From positions 1,302,001-1,366,000 of the forward strand of contig MQVO02000007.1 of NCBI GenBank assembly GCA_001986395.2: DNA of 64,000 nt. Direction: 5' to 3'. Numbering within the stretch: position 1 is the first letter of the stretch; every line of letters begins with the position of its first letter. Source of the DNA: Irpex lacteus. Its lineage: Eukaryota; Basidiomycota; Agaricomycetes; Polyporales; Irpicaceae. This document shows, in pieces, positions 42,865 through 55,346 of this stretch. A program made the translations under genes and the position numbers. The notes below the pieces were generated by a model. The model searched no databases. It saw nothing but the letters and a program-made list of their open reading frames with translations, and had not been told where the DNA came from.

Positions 42865-43733
42865 ATGGCCGCCCTTCTACGAAGCCACAGAGTGTCGCTG
42901 GGCCTCGCAAGCAATGTTAGGTCATTCTCTGTCTCTGCGGCTGCGCTTGCACGACGGCCAAAGCGGACGGCATTGCCAGAAGCCACGATGGAGGACCTTA
43001 CCCACCCAGACGGCGACAGACAAACCGACTCCTCATCCTTTGGACACCTTATACTTCAGCAGCAACGTCAACTACTCTACTACATGCGGTTAATTGAGTA
43101 TGAAATGCCCCAGCTAGTTGGTGAGCGTCCTGAGAGTATGATATTTGCGCTCTGTTGACCCAGTCTGCGTGACAGCGTATCGCAAGCCCTTCGTTCCACC
43201 ACCACCCTCTCATCCACTAGTGATACGCTCGATCTCATACGGTGGCGAAGAACATCCTGTACAACGGAAACGGACAGTGGCGGTACCAGTAGTCCGCTTG
43301 CCTTTGAAGGATGATGCTGCCCGCCACAAGTTCAAGCTACTAGCAGGCGTACGATGGACACCAGAACCTCCGAAGGATTCTGGTATCAGCACGGATGAGA
43401 AGAACGGGCAACATGGATTCGTGAAGATTTCGTGTGAAGACTTCCCACTGCCCGCACAAAACTTGAAGTGGATCAGCGACACGCTCGACCGTCTCATTGC
43501 GGAATCGAATGTGTGTATCTCGCCTTCTTCCAGTTCCTACGCTTGACGCTGAATTCCGTTCACAGCTTGGCAAAGACAAGTTTGCTGACCTACCCCTTGA
43601 TACCCGGCATCTGGAAGCAAAATTGAGGAAAGGGAAGGGGCATAGAAAGTCTCGACCGTCTATCAAGGACTTCCCGAAGGAATGGCTTCCTGCACAACCT
43701 GTCGTATCTCAGTCAGCTCCTAGCACTCAATAG
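42865..43733 (+). CDS. RSM24: Mitochondrial small-subunit ribosomal protein mS35 (Rsm24)
   Basis: Three exons (42865-43120, 43176-43510, 43566-43733), 252 aa. The N-terminus is a mitochondrial presequence (MAALLRSHRVSLGLASNVRS, SVSAAALARRPKR). Family features are HLILQQQRQLLYYMRLIEYEMP, AYRKPFVPP, HPLVIRSISYGGEEHPVQRK and VVRLPLKDDAARHKFKLLAG. The end is FVKISCEDFPLPAQNLKW, then KDKFADLPLDTRHLEAKLRK. It belongs to the mitoribosome small subunit. Confidence 0.88.
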
Positions 43734-43992
43734 ATTATGCCATGTTCTCGATGCACTCTGCTTCATAATTTACACTACAGCCGCTGTCGATGATTTCTCA
43801 GACAACCGCCATGTGACTTAATCTGACTAGCTGGCTGTCATTGCGATTGTCCTCGGCATTCATTGCGTTACGTCGCACGAGGTTCGGTGATATGTCTTTC
43901 GGGATTCCGGTTCCTTTGGTCCTCGATGGATACAAATACTCATCAACGTGTGTAGACTGAGCAGTTCATCCCCCTCCTTAGTACTAGTGAAG

Positions 43993-45208
43993 ATGTCGAA
44001 CAAGAACATCATCAGGGCGTCCGTCGTCCAAGCGTCCACAGCAGCATACTCGCTCTCGGACACGCTCGATAAACTAGAGCATTTTACACGGAAAGCCAAA
44101 GCTGACGGTTCTCAATTGGCTGTATTCCCCGAAGCATTGTGAGTAGCAGCGTTTCTTCCTGCTCTACTTCAAGAATTATGGCTCATGATCCATCTCGTTA
44201 GTATTGGTGGATATCCGAAATTCAGCACCTTTGGCGTGATTGTTGGCGAGCGCAAACCAGAAGGCAGAGATGAATTTGTGCGCTACTTCAACGCAGCTAT
44301 TGAAGTACCAAATTCGAGTGCTATCTCGCGTATCGAGGCCGTCAGTCGCGAGACGGGAGTGTTCATCGTGGTCGGCGTCATCGAGAAAGACATAGGAACA
44401 CTATATTGCACAGTGGTTTTCGTCGATCCTGTGCAAGGGTACATCGGAAAGCACAGAAAGCTTCAACCTACTGCTATGGAGAGGCTCATCTGGGGTCAGG
44501 GTGACGGTTCGACCTTACCTGTCCCTGAGGTCTCCTTCGCAGCTTCCGAAAACGAAGGTCATCCCGTAAAAGCAAAAATATCTGCGACGATATGCTGGTG
44601 AGGACACGATGGTTACCCATCCTTTGAATATGAACTTGCTAAACTTGAATCAAATAGGGAAAACTACATGCCTTTGCGTAAGTTGGACACCAACGTGTTT
44701 CAGTATCTGAAAGGCATCCATGCTGACTCTACCTCGTGCAGTTCGGACGTATTACTACTCACAGGGCACTCAGATCTATTGCGCGCCAACCGTGGACGGA
44801 CGGCCAGCATGGCAGCACACCATGAACCACATCGCTCTTGAAGGCCGATGCTTCGTCCTTGCAGCTTGTCAATTCGCTCAGGAGAAGGATTACCCAGCCG
44901 ATCATGCCGTCGCAGATATTGCGAACCGCAATCCGTCAAACGTAGTCATCGCTGGTGGTAGCGTCATCATCAGTCCGCTTGGCAATGTTCTCGCTGGCCC
45001 GCTTCTAGGGGAGGAGGGAGTATTGACCGCGAACCTGGATTTAGACGACATTGTGAGAGGGAAATTTGATCTTGACGTGGTGGGCCACTACGCTAGGCCA
45101 GACGGTACGTGACTTCGACGCTTTGACCACTCTTACAATTATTGACTGGCTGGTTTTTGGGCCATAGTGTTCGCGTTCGGCCTTGTGCCACCCAGGAGTG
45201 CCACTTGA
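43993..45208 (+). CDS. Nitrilase (carbon-nitrogen hydrolase)
   Basis: Converts nitriles to acids (or amides) in aromatic or aliphatic nitrile metabolism. The Glu-Lys-Cys triad is visible: VFPEAL, HRKLQPT and ATICWENYMPL (split by an intron near 44600). Other blocks are IGGYPKFSTFGV, WGQGDGSTLPV, YYYSQGTQIYCAPTVDGRPAWQ, NHIALEGRCFVLAACQF and HYARPD. The final short exon adds VFAFGLVPPRSAT to the stop at 45206. Four or so introns. About 330 aa. The true substrate (nitrile versus cyanide) cannot be read from sequence. Confidence 0.92.
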
Positions 45209-45551
45209 ATAGTTAGGCCATAACCACACAGCCGCCATGTAAACAAAGAATACTACCGTCGAACGTCGGCCTTTCTTACTTTGAAACAGAACGTGTTATT
45301 CATTCAAAGGGCCTTTGTAGTATGGTAATAAATTTTGGTCAGGGTCAATTGCACTGGCCTACTCTAAAGCAAGGTATGCTCTACGATATGGCCACCATGA
45401 GCGGTGGCCTTCTGTCAAAGAACTACATCCCTAGTACACTCTTATAAACGTCTGCGACGTCGACATGCTTCTCTAGCTGGTTTAGACACGAGTACGCCTC
45501 ATTCACACCACACATCAAACGACCCCTCCTCGTTCTCGTCGAGATTCTGCA
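45209..45551. other. Intergenic nitrilase / orphan
   Basis: No gene seen. Confidence 0.35.
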
Positions 45552-46157
45552 ATGTCCTTCCAGAGCACCACTCAACACTCTTTCAGTCTATCCACAGCGG
45601 GGCTAATGGATAGGCATCTTCACTGTCAGCCTGACAAGGACGAAGTCGGAGAACCATCGAATACAGCGAAGGCGGCGCTCATGAAAGAGCTGAGGCTTTT
45701 TCGCACCCGAAAAGGTGGCATTGTCGCCGTCATACCAGGACAGCATAAGCGAATGGTTCGTTACGGCCGGACGATATACACTCTCAGCGAAGCTTCATCC
45801 TTGTCCATACACCCCGACGACCCGATATATGTTCTGTGGGGAGATACGTGCACAATGGCAGTCGGCGGAGTGTACGATAACCATAAAGGCACACACGACG
45901 AAACGGAAGCGAGTACCGCCTTCAGAGCGGATGCACTCTTCAATTCAGAAGGCCCGCCCACGTCTTCTTCCATGTATGATGGACATCGCTTCCCTGCCCG
46001 TAGCCACACGCCGTCCAGTGGTCGGACCACACCAGAGTTATGTTGGTCACCGACGCCTACCAATTTCACCGAAGAGCTCGAAGAGATAGATGTTGAAGAG
46101 CTTGAGCTGGAATCGATCTTCCACCAGTTCATTGACATTAGCCAATGCGAGGGCTGA
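45552..46157 (+). CDS. Orphan protein, 201 aa
   Basis: Single-exon ORF with no recognised family. The middle has a plausible folded patch (LRLFRTRKGGIVAVIPGQHKR, VRYGRTIYTLSEASSLS, DPIYVLWGDTCTMAVGGVYD). The C-terminus is Ser/Pro-rich and ends with an acidic amphipathic helix (ELEEIDVEELELESIFHQFIDI). It is not clearly related to its neighbours. It is judged real from its intact 600-nt frame and codon use; a lineage-specific gene is likely. Confidence 0.55.
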   Translation: MSFQSTTQHSFSLSTAGLMDRHLHCQPDKDEVGEPSNTAKAALMKELRLFRTRKGGIVAVIPGQHKRMVRYGRTIYTLSEASSLSIHPDDPIYVLWGDTCTMAVGGVYDNHKGTHDETEASTAFRADALFNSEGPPTSSSMYDGHRFPARSHTPSSGRTTPELCWSPTPTNFTEELEEIDVEELELESIFHQFIDISQCEG

Positions 46158-46892
46158 TGAGGAAGCGTGCTGGACACTGCGATAGTGAGTTATTACGCTT
46201 TTCGTCATAAGTAGTTGCTTCAGTTACGGCTGCTTACTGTCGTTACGCAACCAGACCAATTCTTGCATGGAGGCTTCAAGCCACGTCACCAAGTCAATTC
46301 ATACCAAACACTCGTTCGGCATCTTTCATTCACTGCACTTATTTCCTGATAGACGGATGTAGCTTTAGAAAGGAACAATGTTGTATACCTAATACACATA
46401 CACACCTGTAACCTTAGAGGTACCGCGGATTTAGTCTCCCTAGGGTAGAGTAGAAATCCAAGCTTCGCTACTCGGATTACGCACTTTCCGGAATGCAGAC
46501 CTCACATAAGAGGCGTGTTCTTCATATCTAAGCTGAGCGATAGTTCGCCCGAGATTGCTTTCGGACCACAGAGATGACCTGGACGACGATGACCTCGCCT
46601 GCGCCATCAGCCTCTCTACGAGGGCGTGCATTTCCCTGGGTATGTTTAATACGTGATACCATCTGAAGATGGAGGCAGAGAGCGAGAAGAATAAAATGTG
46701 AATTTCAGAATCATTTGTTGTTGCCTCACCCAAGTTTGCCAAGCAGGCGCAAACAAGACGGACGCCCTCAGTCGCAGGCTCTCAACCTCATCCCACCTCT
46801 CGTCCTCCCCGACGACGTAAAAGTAGGGCTCCTCCTCTTTCCAGTCCTTTTTCACTCCTTGTCCAACCTTTCTTCGTCTTCTTCTTGCACAG
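46158..46892 (+). promoter_or_regulatory. Septin gene promoter and leader
   Basis: 735 bp without a supported gene. C/T-rich just before 46893. Two minus-strand open frames (46440-46742 and 46646-46855) have no ATG and overlap the septin leader antisense. Confidence 0.4.
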
Positions 46893-48610
46893 ATGACGGA
46901 CTCCTACGTTTCCTCCGTCAATGGCGACTCGCTCACGGCCAACGGGACAAACAAATTGAACAGTTCCAGTCCCTCTCTCCCTCAGCAGGGCAGCGATGAC
47001 CCTACTTCGTCTATTATCCGGAAGACCCTCATGGGCTACGTTGGTTTTGCAAGTCTTCCTAACCAGGTCCGCACGAAGAGCGTGCGCAAGGGCTTCCAGT
47101 TCACCACCATGGTTGTCGGTAAGCACCGTCGTCACTAACTTTACTGTCCCACTTTTGCTGACCTGGCGTCCGCGTCTAATAGGCGAGTCCGGCCTTGGAA
47201 AATCCACGCTCGTTAACACCCTTTTCAACACCCAGCTCTACCCTCCCAAAGAGCAGTTGCCTCCAAGCGCAGAGCGCCCTCAGACCGTCGCTATCGAGAG
47301 CATTAGCGCCGGTATGTCACAGCAACAAAATTCTCGTGTACATCACCTTACTTTATATAATTGTAGATATCGAGGAGAACGGCGTTCGTCTGCGTCTCAC
47401 TGTTGTCGATACTCCAGGTTTCGGCGACTTTGTAAACAACGATGGCAGGTACGTAGTCTATGCACATGAAAGGAGTTCTACCTAATCTGCTGTGTAGCTG
47501 GAAGCCTATTGTTGAGAACATTGAATCCCGTTTCGACTCTTACTTGGAGCAAGAGAACCGCGTCAACAGGCAGAAAATTGTTGACAACCGTGTTCACGCT
47601 TGCCTCTACTTCATCCAGCCCACGGGCCACTCGTATGTCGTATACCTCTCGGACCCCGGGCAGCATTAACCGTGTCCATAGATTGAAGCAGATTGACATC
47701 GAATTTATGCGCCAACTGCACACCAAGGTCAACCTAATCCCCGTGATTGCCAAGGCTGATACTCTCACGGACGAGGAGGTGGCTGAGTTCAAAGCTCGAG
47801 TACGCCACTCTCAAAAATGGTCGCTTTCTTTATCGCTGATAGTATGCTAGATTCTCGCCGACATAGCGCATCACCAAATCCAGATCTTCCAGGCGCCCAC
47901 ATACGAGAACGAGGATGAAGAATCCCTTGCAGAGGCAGAGGAAATTGCAAGCAAGATCCCCTTCGCTGTCGTTGGCTCGAACACACTTGTGAAGACACCT
48001 GATGGCCGTGAAGTCCGTGGCCGTGCCTACCCGTGGGGTGTTGTTGAGGTCGATAACGAGGACCACTGTGATTTCGTCAAGCTCCGCCAGATGCTTGTTC
48101 GCACTTACATGGAGGAGCTCCGCGAGTACACTAACGATGTGCTGTATGAGAATTGGCGTACAGAGAAGTTGCTCAGCATGGGTGTTGTCCAAGATCAGAG
48201 CGTCTTCAAGGAGATCAAGTACGTTTGATCGATTCGTGTTATTTCAGCTCATCTAATCTCCTGCCTTAATTCTAGCCCTGCCAGCCGTATGCAAGAGGAG
48301 CGCGTCATGCACGAGGCCAAGCTCGCGAAGATGGAGGCTGAGATGAAGATGGTGTTCCAGCAGAAGGTCCAAGAGAAGGAGGCGAAGCTTAAGCAGTCTG
48401 AAGAAGAGCTGTACGCTAGGCATCGGGAAATGAAAGACGCACTCGAGAAGCAGCGTCTGGATCTCGAGGACAAGAAGAGGCGTATCGAGAGCGGTCGCCC
48501 GTTGACGCCAGACAGGCCCAACGTGAGTAGTGCGAGCTAACATCTATTGCAAACAACTCACTGACGTATCCGTACAGCAAACCAAGAAGAAGGGCTTCCT
48601 CCGAACCTGA
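46893..48610 (+). CDS. CDC3: Septin, Cdc3 family
   Basis: Cytoskeletal GTPase that polymerises into rings and filaments at bud necks and septa. Conserved: [21 protein letters not shown]-loop [29 protein letters not shown] (G3), [12 protein letters not shown] (G4), [20 protein letters not shown] and [20 protein letters not shown] (septin element). [20 protein letters not shown] starts a C-terminal coiled coil that ends [15 protein letters not shown], then [10 protein letters not shown] to TGA 48608-48610. About nine introns. About 420 aa. The GYVGF element and coiled coil match Cdc3-type septins (AspB group). Confidence 0.93.
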
Positions 48611-49003
48611 TTTATGGACTTTTTTCTTTATTTGGTCTCAATTTTTCTCTCGCGTAATGACCCTATGGTATTCATTCTGGCTGGTCTTGGTGCTCTCGCC
48701 ACTTCGTAACTTGCTACCGTATACTTCGCAACGACAGCGGTCGCGTTTTGTTTAATCTTCTTAACACTCACCCACGCTCCTTACATCGGATACCGGATAC
48801 TTTCTCTCCCTTCCTGAGTACTACTCTTCTCCGTTGTTTGCTGAACATTGCGGAAGGCTTTTGATGTTTACGTTGGCACGAATTATATCATACCCACCCG
48901 TTGTCAACACCTACAAACAGAAGTGATGAAGATGTGCTCAGCGCCTAGAACATCTTTACCTCACTCTTTCTCTCGATCTCATTCTCACTTAACCCTGCAC
49001 AAC
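48611..49003. other. Intergenic septin / MTR10
   Basis: T-rich septin 3' region, then a C/T-rich leader. No gene seen. Confidence 0.35.
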
Positions 49004-52000
49004 ATGGCGACTGCAGCGCAGGCCGTGCTCGATGCTCTCGACGTCTTCAGCAGAGCACCAGACAAAGATCAGCTTGAACGCGCCAACGCCTGGCTTCAGG
49101 ACTTCCAGCATTCTGTAAATACCTTTCGCCTTCTGGTCCCACCTGCCGCCGCGGCCTCTGACCTCGATCCTCGCGTTCTTCCAGTCTGAGGCATGGGCTA
49201 CTTGCAACTTTCTTCTATTGAGTCCCGAAACACCTGGGGCAGCTCAATTGTTCGCAGCACAAACCTTTCGCGCAAAGGTTCGTGAAAGGTCTCCAATATC
49301 GACGCGACTTGCATAGATTGATCTCCAAGCTGTCCGACCTCTAGGTTACTTATGATCTGCATCAAGTTGACAGTGCCAATCTCCTCGCATTGCGGGATAC
49401 CCTTGTGAGAGCTCTCGAGCGATTCCAAAAAGGCCCCAAGAGTATCATCGTCCAGCTTTGTCTTGCATTGTCGGGCCTGGCTCTCCAAGTACCAACATGG
49501 GAGAATCCTGTCCAAGACCTTGTAGATGCCTTTGGAAGAGACCCTTCCACTGTTCCCGTGCTGCTTCAGTTCCTCACTATATTGCCAGAAGAGCTGACCT
49601 CAAACACTAAAATTCCCGTCACGGTAAGTGCCGTTTGTGCCATTCAGGTATCTTGACTTATGTCAACAAAGGACGATGAATACCGTGAAAGAGAAGCAGC
49701 CCTGCTAACCGCGAACGCAGAGAAGGTCATTGGGCTTCTGTCTATGTATATACAGGCACCAGGTGCGTATAATTATGCCTTACCTTTGCATGACACTAGC
49801 TGAACTTTCGTCAGGAGCAACATTTGGTGTTCAGTCGCAGGTATTCAACTGCCTGAGTAGCTGGCTCATATCAGGAGAAGTCACTGCGATGTCCATAGCG
49901 CAGACTCCTCTGCTCTCATACGCCTTCGAGGCACTAAACTCCGATGACCTCTTCGACGTCGCGGTGTCCGTCGTCTGCGACCTTATCCACGAAACTCAAG
50001 AAATTGAAGACAACATGCCGGTGATAGAGCTTATCGTTCCTAGGGTCATCTCCTTGAAGCCCAAACTTGCCGCCTGGAATGACGATCCTGAGAAGATCCG
50101 AGGTCTCGCTCGTATCTTCACCGAGGCTGGCGAGATGTACCGCAGCTTGCTCTTACATCACACAGAAACCTTCTATCCTATAGTTGAGGCTATAGGCGAA
50201 TGCTCTGCCTACCCCGACCTAGACATTGTCCCCATCACATTCCCATTCTGGATGCGTCTTGCGCAAAGCATTGGAAAGCGGTCTTCCGTTTCTCCGCTGC
50301 TCCTCGATGCGTACAAAGCTCTCATGAACGTCATCATCCGTCACCTTCATTTCCCCGCCGAACTTACCACCGTCACCGGGCAAGAAGCAGACAACTTCCG
50401 TTCCTTCCGTCACGTCATGGGAGACACGTTGAAGGACTGTTGCTACGTGCTCGGGACTGACGTTTGTCTACTCTCTGCATACGAATTAATCACCACAGCC
50501 ATGACTCGCGGTCCCAACATTTCATGGCAGGAGATTGAAGCACCTCTGTTCTCCATGCGGTCCATGGGTGCGGAGGTCGATCCTAATGACGATCGTGCTG
50601 TACCGAAGATTATGGACCTGATCCCGAAACTGCCTGCTCACCCTAGAGTTCGATACGCGTCGCTACTTATCATATCGCGTTACACCGAGTGGATAAGCAA
50701 GCATCCAACGTACATCCCAGCACAACTCAACTACATCTCAGCCGGTTTCGAGGATTCAGACTCTGAAGTCAACGCCGCCGCAGGCCAGGCCCTTAGGTAT
50801 CTGTGTCAGGACTGTAAGCAGGTGAGTCATGTCGTCTGCTCCAAACGTTCTGCGGTGTCTGATGTTATCGTCGTCTCAAGCACTTGGTGGAGTTCTTGCC
50901 GCAATTACGCCAATTCTCTGCTCTCATGGGACAGAAGCTCCTACAAGACGACAAGATCCAAGTTTTCGAGGCAATTGCATTCGTAATATCTGCCATGCCT
51001 ATGGAGCAAGCCGCAACGTCATTGCGGGAGTTTGCGCTGGACATTCTACAAGTGGTTCACGCGACAGCAAACAAACCTACCGCGGCAACGAAGGAGGAGT
51101 TGAAGGCTGCGTCGGGTGAGAGCTCCGTTACAGTCTATCTGAAAAAATACTCACAGGTAACTTCAGATGCTCTTGAGACTCTCGAAGTCATGTTGGCAGT
51201 TATTGACACGTTCGGAGACGAGCTACCAGCTGCATGCCAGAGCAGCTGCCAGGAAGCTTGGGCTATATTTGATCTCTTCATCGCCAAGTATGGCTCAGAC
51301 TACGACGTTTGCGAACGCTCAAGTCGGGTCCTCCGGTTCGGCTTGAACTTCTTCGGTTCCACTGCACTTCCAGTTGTCCCAGCGGTGCTATCAAGAATGG
51401 CAACAGCATTCGAAACTACCAGCCTCGCCAGCTATCTATGGATCATAAGTAAAATCTTTGGTCGATTTGGCGCGGAAGAGGATCCCCGCTTGCGCAATTC
51501 CTTCAAACAGATATTCGAGCAAATTTCTGCGAAGTTGGTGCTCCTTCTGCAAAGTACTCCGCCATCACAAATTCCCGACGGTACGTCTAGCACTCTGTAT
51601 CAGATATCGAGACGTGATATTGACTTTCGTAACATAGTTCTTGAGGACTACTTGCGAGTGGTACAACAATTGCTCGATCACGCGCCAGACATCTTGTTTC
51701 CTTCACAAGCCTTCCCAGTAGCCTTCCGTGCCGCACTGGCAGGTTTGACACTTATACAGTCTGACATCATCTTCATCTCCTTAGACCTTATACGTGACAT
51801 TGTCACCCACGAATCGCTGGAGTCACCCCCAGCGGTCCCTCCTCCCAAATTCCCCATATACGCAGCCGCTATCAAAGCTGTCGTCGAGAAGGAAGGCTTG
51901 GACTTGACTGGCCTCTTACTGACCGGTCTTGTCGGCGACTTCCCTAGCGACTCTGCTTCATCTATCATCACAATCTTCCGTGTCCTTGCAAAGTTCTGGC

Positions 52001-52267
52001 CGTCACAGCTTTTAACATGGCTGCCGACCGTGCTACAGCAATTGCCCTCAACTACCACGCCAGACCAAGTAAAACAGGCGTTCTTGGCGGAGGTCACGCA
52101 GTAAGTTTTATGATACCCTTAACTTCACTGTACACAGCTAATAGCCGATATCTTTTAGATCCCTCAACGCGAAAGACTACGACAAGGTGAAGTATGCTAT
52201 CTTGACGCTGCATCGGGCGTCGAGGAAAGCGCGCGATCGGAGACGTGCTGGACCGATGGATGGTTGA
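49004..52267 (+). CDS. MTR10: Nuclear import receptor Mtr10 / transportin-3 family
   Basis: Beta-karyopherin that imports SR-type RNA-binding proteins. The N-terminus matches TNPO3: ATAAQAVLDALDVFSRAPDK, RANAWLQDFQHSEAWATCNF and LLSPETPGAAQLFAAQTFRAKV. HEAT repeats run the full length, including WENPVQDLVDAFG, VPVLLQFLTILPEEL, NCLSSWLISGEV and RYASLLIISRYTEWISKHP. Then come QDCKQHLVEFLPQLRQF, YDVCERSSRVLRFGLNFFG and YLWIISKIFGRFG, ending AKDYDKVKYAILTLHRASRK. About eight introns. About 925 aa, full length. Stop TGA 52265-52267. Confidence 0.92.
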
Positions 52268-52530
52268 GCAGTGTAAGGATAGACGGAGTGATAAAGAGAT
52301 ACAGACCTATGTTGTATTCGTAGCATTGTTATGTTTTACTGTACGCCTTGCAAGACTTGTAAAATCCACAAAGTTGTCACTATTTTTCCGGCGTCTGGGC
52401 GGAGACCGGTGTTGGCCGGGGTCACCGACGCATGTGCTAAGAAGTGTTGTTACGGCTCACCGCTGTGTGCATCTTCCGCAACAGTCCTGCAACAGTCTCC
52501 TCCTCACCACCTTCCACCTCATCCTCGACC

Positions 52531-53901
52531 ATGTTTCGTCGTGCTGGACAATCCCTGACGTCCGCCGGTACGAGCCCCGTCGTCGTCGCGCACGACGTTC
52601 TTGCTGATGTGGCTTCCAATTCACAGCTGGACGTCGGACTTTCTCACAATCTGCGGCCCGCCAGAGCTATGAAGACACGATTAAGAACCTGCTCATTCAA
52701 AAGGACACGAGAGTGTTGTGTCAAGGTTTGACTGGAAAGACTGTACGTGATGCTGCATCCTGCTCCTCGGTAACCGAAACTCACGCTGTGCGCGCCAGGG
52801 TACTTTCCACGTCAGAGAGGCCCTCGCATATGGCACCAACATGGTCGGTGGTGTGTCGCCCAAGAAGGCTGGCCAGACCCATCTGGGTCTGCCCATCTTT
52901 GGCTCTGTGAAAGAGGTATGATCACTCCGACTAGTCCGAAATTGCTTCTCAACCAATCGCCAGGCTGTGCGCGAAGTCAAGCCCGACGCAACCGTTCTCT
53001 ATGTCCCGCCACCAACTGCTGCTGACGCCATTATCGAGGCTATCGAGAACGAAATAGGCTTGATTGTCTGCATCACTGAGGGTATTCCCCAGCAGGACGA
53101 GATCAAGGTACGTCACAGTCGTAATATTTTCAAGAAAATCATATTCACCCTTTCTCCAGGTCCACCATGCTCTGATTAGCCAGTCAAAGTCTCGTCTTGT
53201 TGGTCCTAACTGCCCTGGTATCATCAACCCTCTGGGCTGCAAGATGGGCATCCAACCCGGACACATTCACAAACCCGGCAAGATTGGAATTGTGTCTCGC
53301 TCAGGTACTCTTACCTATGAAGCCGTTGCGCAGACTACAGATGTCGGTCTTGGTCAGTCGCTCTGTGTTGGTATCGGAGGAGATCCTTTCCCTGGTACAA
53401 AGCACATCGACGTCGTCAAGCTCTTCTTGGAGGATCCCAATACCGAAGGTATGCATCGGAGAGCCTCAATGACAATTGTTCACTAATTGGCCCCGTAGGT
53501 ATCGTCCTGATCGGTGAAATTGGTGGATCAATGGAGGAAGAGGCTGCTGAGTACCTTGAGAAGTACAACAAGACCAGGGCGAACCCCAAGCCCGTTGTTA
53601 GCTTCATTGCTGGCCGCACGGCACCCCCCGGACGTCGTATGGGACACGCCGGAGCTATCATCTCTGGTGGAAAAGGCTAGTTGCAGTACTGCTGCTTTTG
53701 TAACTGTTCACTAACAAACGCGATCGGTGTAGGAGCCGCCTCGGATAAGGTTGCCGCTTTAGAGAAGGCAGGCGCCATCGTTACCGACAGTCCCGCTAAG
53801 ATTGGTGCTGCCATGCTCAAGGTATGCGCACCCGTTCTGATAGCTTAGCTCTCGTGCTGACATTTCCCCCTCAGGCTATGCAGCAGGCTGGTCTTGCTTA
53901 G
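52531..53901 (+). CDS. LSC1: Succinyl-CoA ligase alpha subunit, mitochondrial
   Basis: TCA-cycle enzyme that converts succinyl-CoA to succinate with NTP formation, in the mitochondrial matrix. The presequence [12 protein letters not shown] continues, after a 58-nt intron, with [18 protein letters not shown]. Then [20 protein letters not shown] (CoA-binding Rossmann), [33 protein letters not shown] and [16 protein letters not shown]. The catalytic His sits in [15 protein letters not shown]. Ends [15 protein letters not shown] 53899-53901. About 330 aa, seven or so introns. Confidence 0.95.
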
Positions 53902-54151
53902 ATGTCACATTACACGTAATTTAGTCGCTCTCTACCTTTATTCGATAGATAGATATACCACTATACACTCTCCTGACATACGTGCTGTGAACTAAGACAT
54001 TTGTCTGCCTGTCTGAATATGGAACATCCCGCAATCCCGCAAAGGGAGTGTCGTCCGCCTTTCGTCGCGCCCAACGGCAATGATCACGTGCTGGATATTT
54101 TGTGAGCTCGCAGATGGGCGCCTGTCGGCGACTTCACCCTCCTCTTCGTCA

Positions 54152-55167
54152 ATGTCGAAGGCTCTTGCTCGCTGGCGTGTGGCGTCCAATGTCGTCCCAA
54201 AACCGACTCGTGCGGTAGTCTCCTGTGAGCTTGCAGTGACTGTATAGTTTATTTTGATGCTAACATCGTGCACAGGCCTTAACCTGCCACGAGCAGCACC
54301 GTCACAAAGGCACCCGACACATATAGCTCGCTCATATTCTACAACCCCGCAACCCCGAACACAGCACCCTGCAGGCTCTTCACATCCTCAAGCACATCTA
54401 CTGGCTCAGCTTACGGACCTGCCCGCACTTGCTGCTCACCTCAATACCACGTTCTCTCCTTTACAGTTCCCACCTGAACTTGCCGCGAGAATATTGACAC
54501 ATCAGGGTCACCACCATGCTTCAATATCGAGCAATACACGGCTGAGCTTCATTGGTACATCTACCGCTTTATGCTATTCCCAAGAGAAAACTCACCCAAG
54601 AGACAGGTCGTCGAGTGCTCAACTCATACCTTATGCTTTTCCTTCAGTCGTACCCGGAAATTAACGACAGCTACAACTATGAAACTATCGCCGAGAATGC
54701 TCTTAACACATACACTCTTGGAGAGTGTGTTGCACCCAAATGGGGCCTACCGTCCGTAATGAAGTGGAGACCTGTTGGGCTGAACGCTCCGGTCGACGTC
54801 CGGGATGCACTGCAGCTGGGAAGAGACGTGTCCCGGAGTATTGGGCTGTACAAGGTAGCTGGGACGACTGTTGAGGCTGTGGTTGGAGGCGTATTCCATC
54901 AGTTTGTACGTCTTGTTTGAGCTTTTACCTTGAATTTGTGCTAGGTTTGTGTTTGCTCTTGTGACTAACTAATGATATTTTTTGCAGGGCGGAAACGTTG
55001 CTCATCGACTATTCCACACACGGCTTCTCCCTCACATTCTTTTACCCGGACAAGCCGAAGGACTACACGACGCTTTCCATGGGCACGCACTGAAAATATG
55101 CCAGCAGATGGGCGGACTACAGGGCAGTCTCGTGCCTCCCGGCGCACAGGATTCTAACAGTAGATAG
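54152..55167 (+). CDS. MRPL15: Mitochondrial large-subunit ribosomal protein mL57 (MRPL15, RNase III-like fold)
   Basis: The start at 54152 gives a basic presequence (MSKALARWRVASNVVPKPTR); splicing 54225-54275 gives SCLNLPRAAP. The RNase III-like region reads HHHASISSNTRLSFIGRRVL, NYETIAENALNTYTLGECVA, WRPVGLNAPVDVRDALQLG and VAGTTVEAVVGGVFHQF. The acidic catalytic residues of active RNase III (the E/D of EFLGDAVL) are replaced by FIGRRVL, so the fold is structural, as in yeast Mrpl15. Ends near 55167. About 275 aa, three introns. Confidence 0.82.
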
Positions 55168-55346
55168 TAGACATAATTACACACTAATCGTTGACTATTT
55201 TGAGGGCTATATCTCATTAACGGGACACCATGCGAAGAATTGGCAGTGAACATGCACTGTTAAGTTACATCCTCTGCGTGGATATTACGCGCCGGTAATA
55301 TATGCTGCGAGCACCTCACGTTGAATTGATTCTCCCAACCACAATC

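Noticed and set aside
46440..46855. Minus-strand frames upstream of the septin gene, with a neat GT..AG pair
   Set aside because: They have no ATG, lie antisense to the septin leader, and resemble no family.
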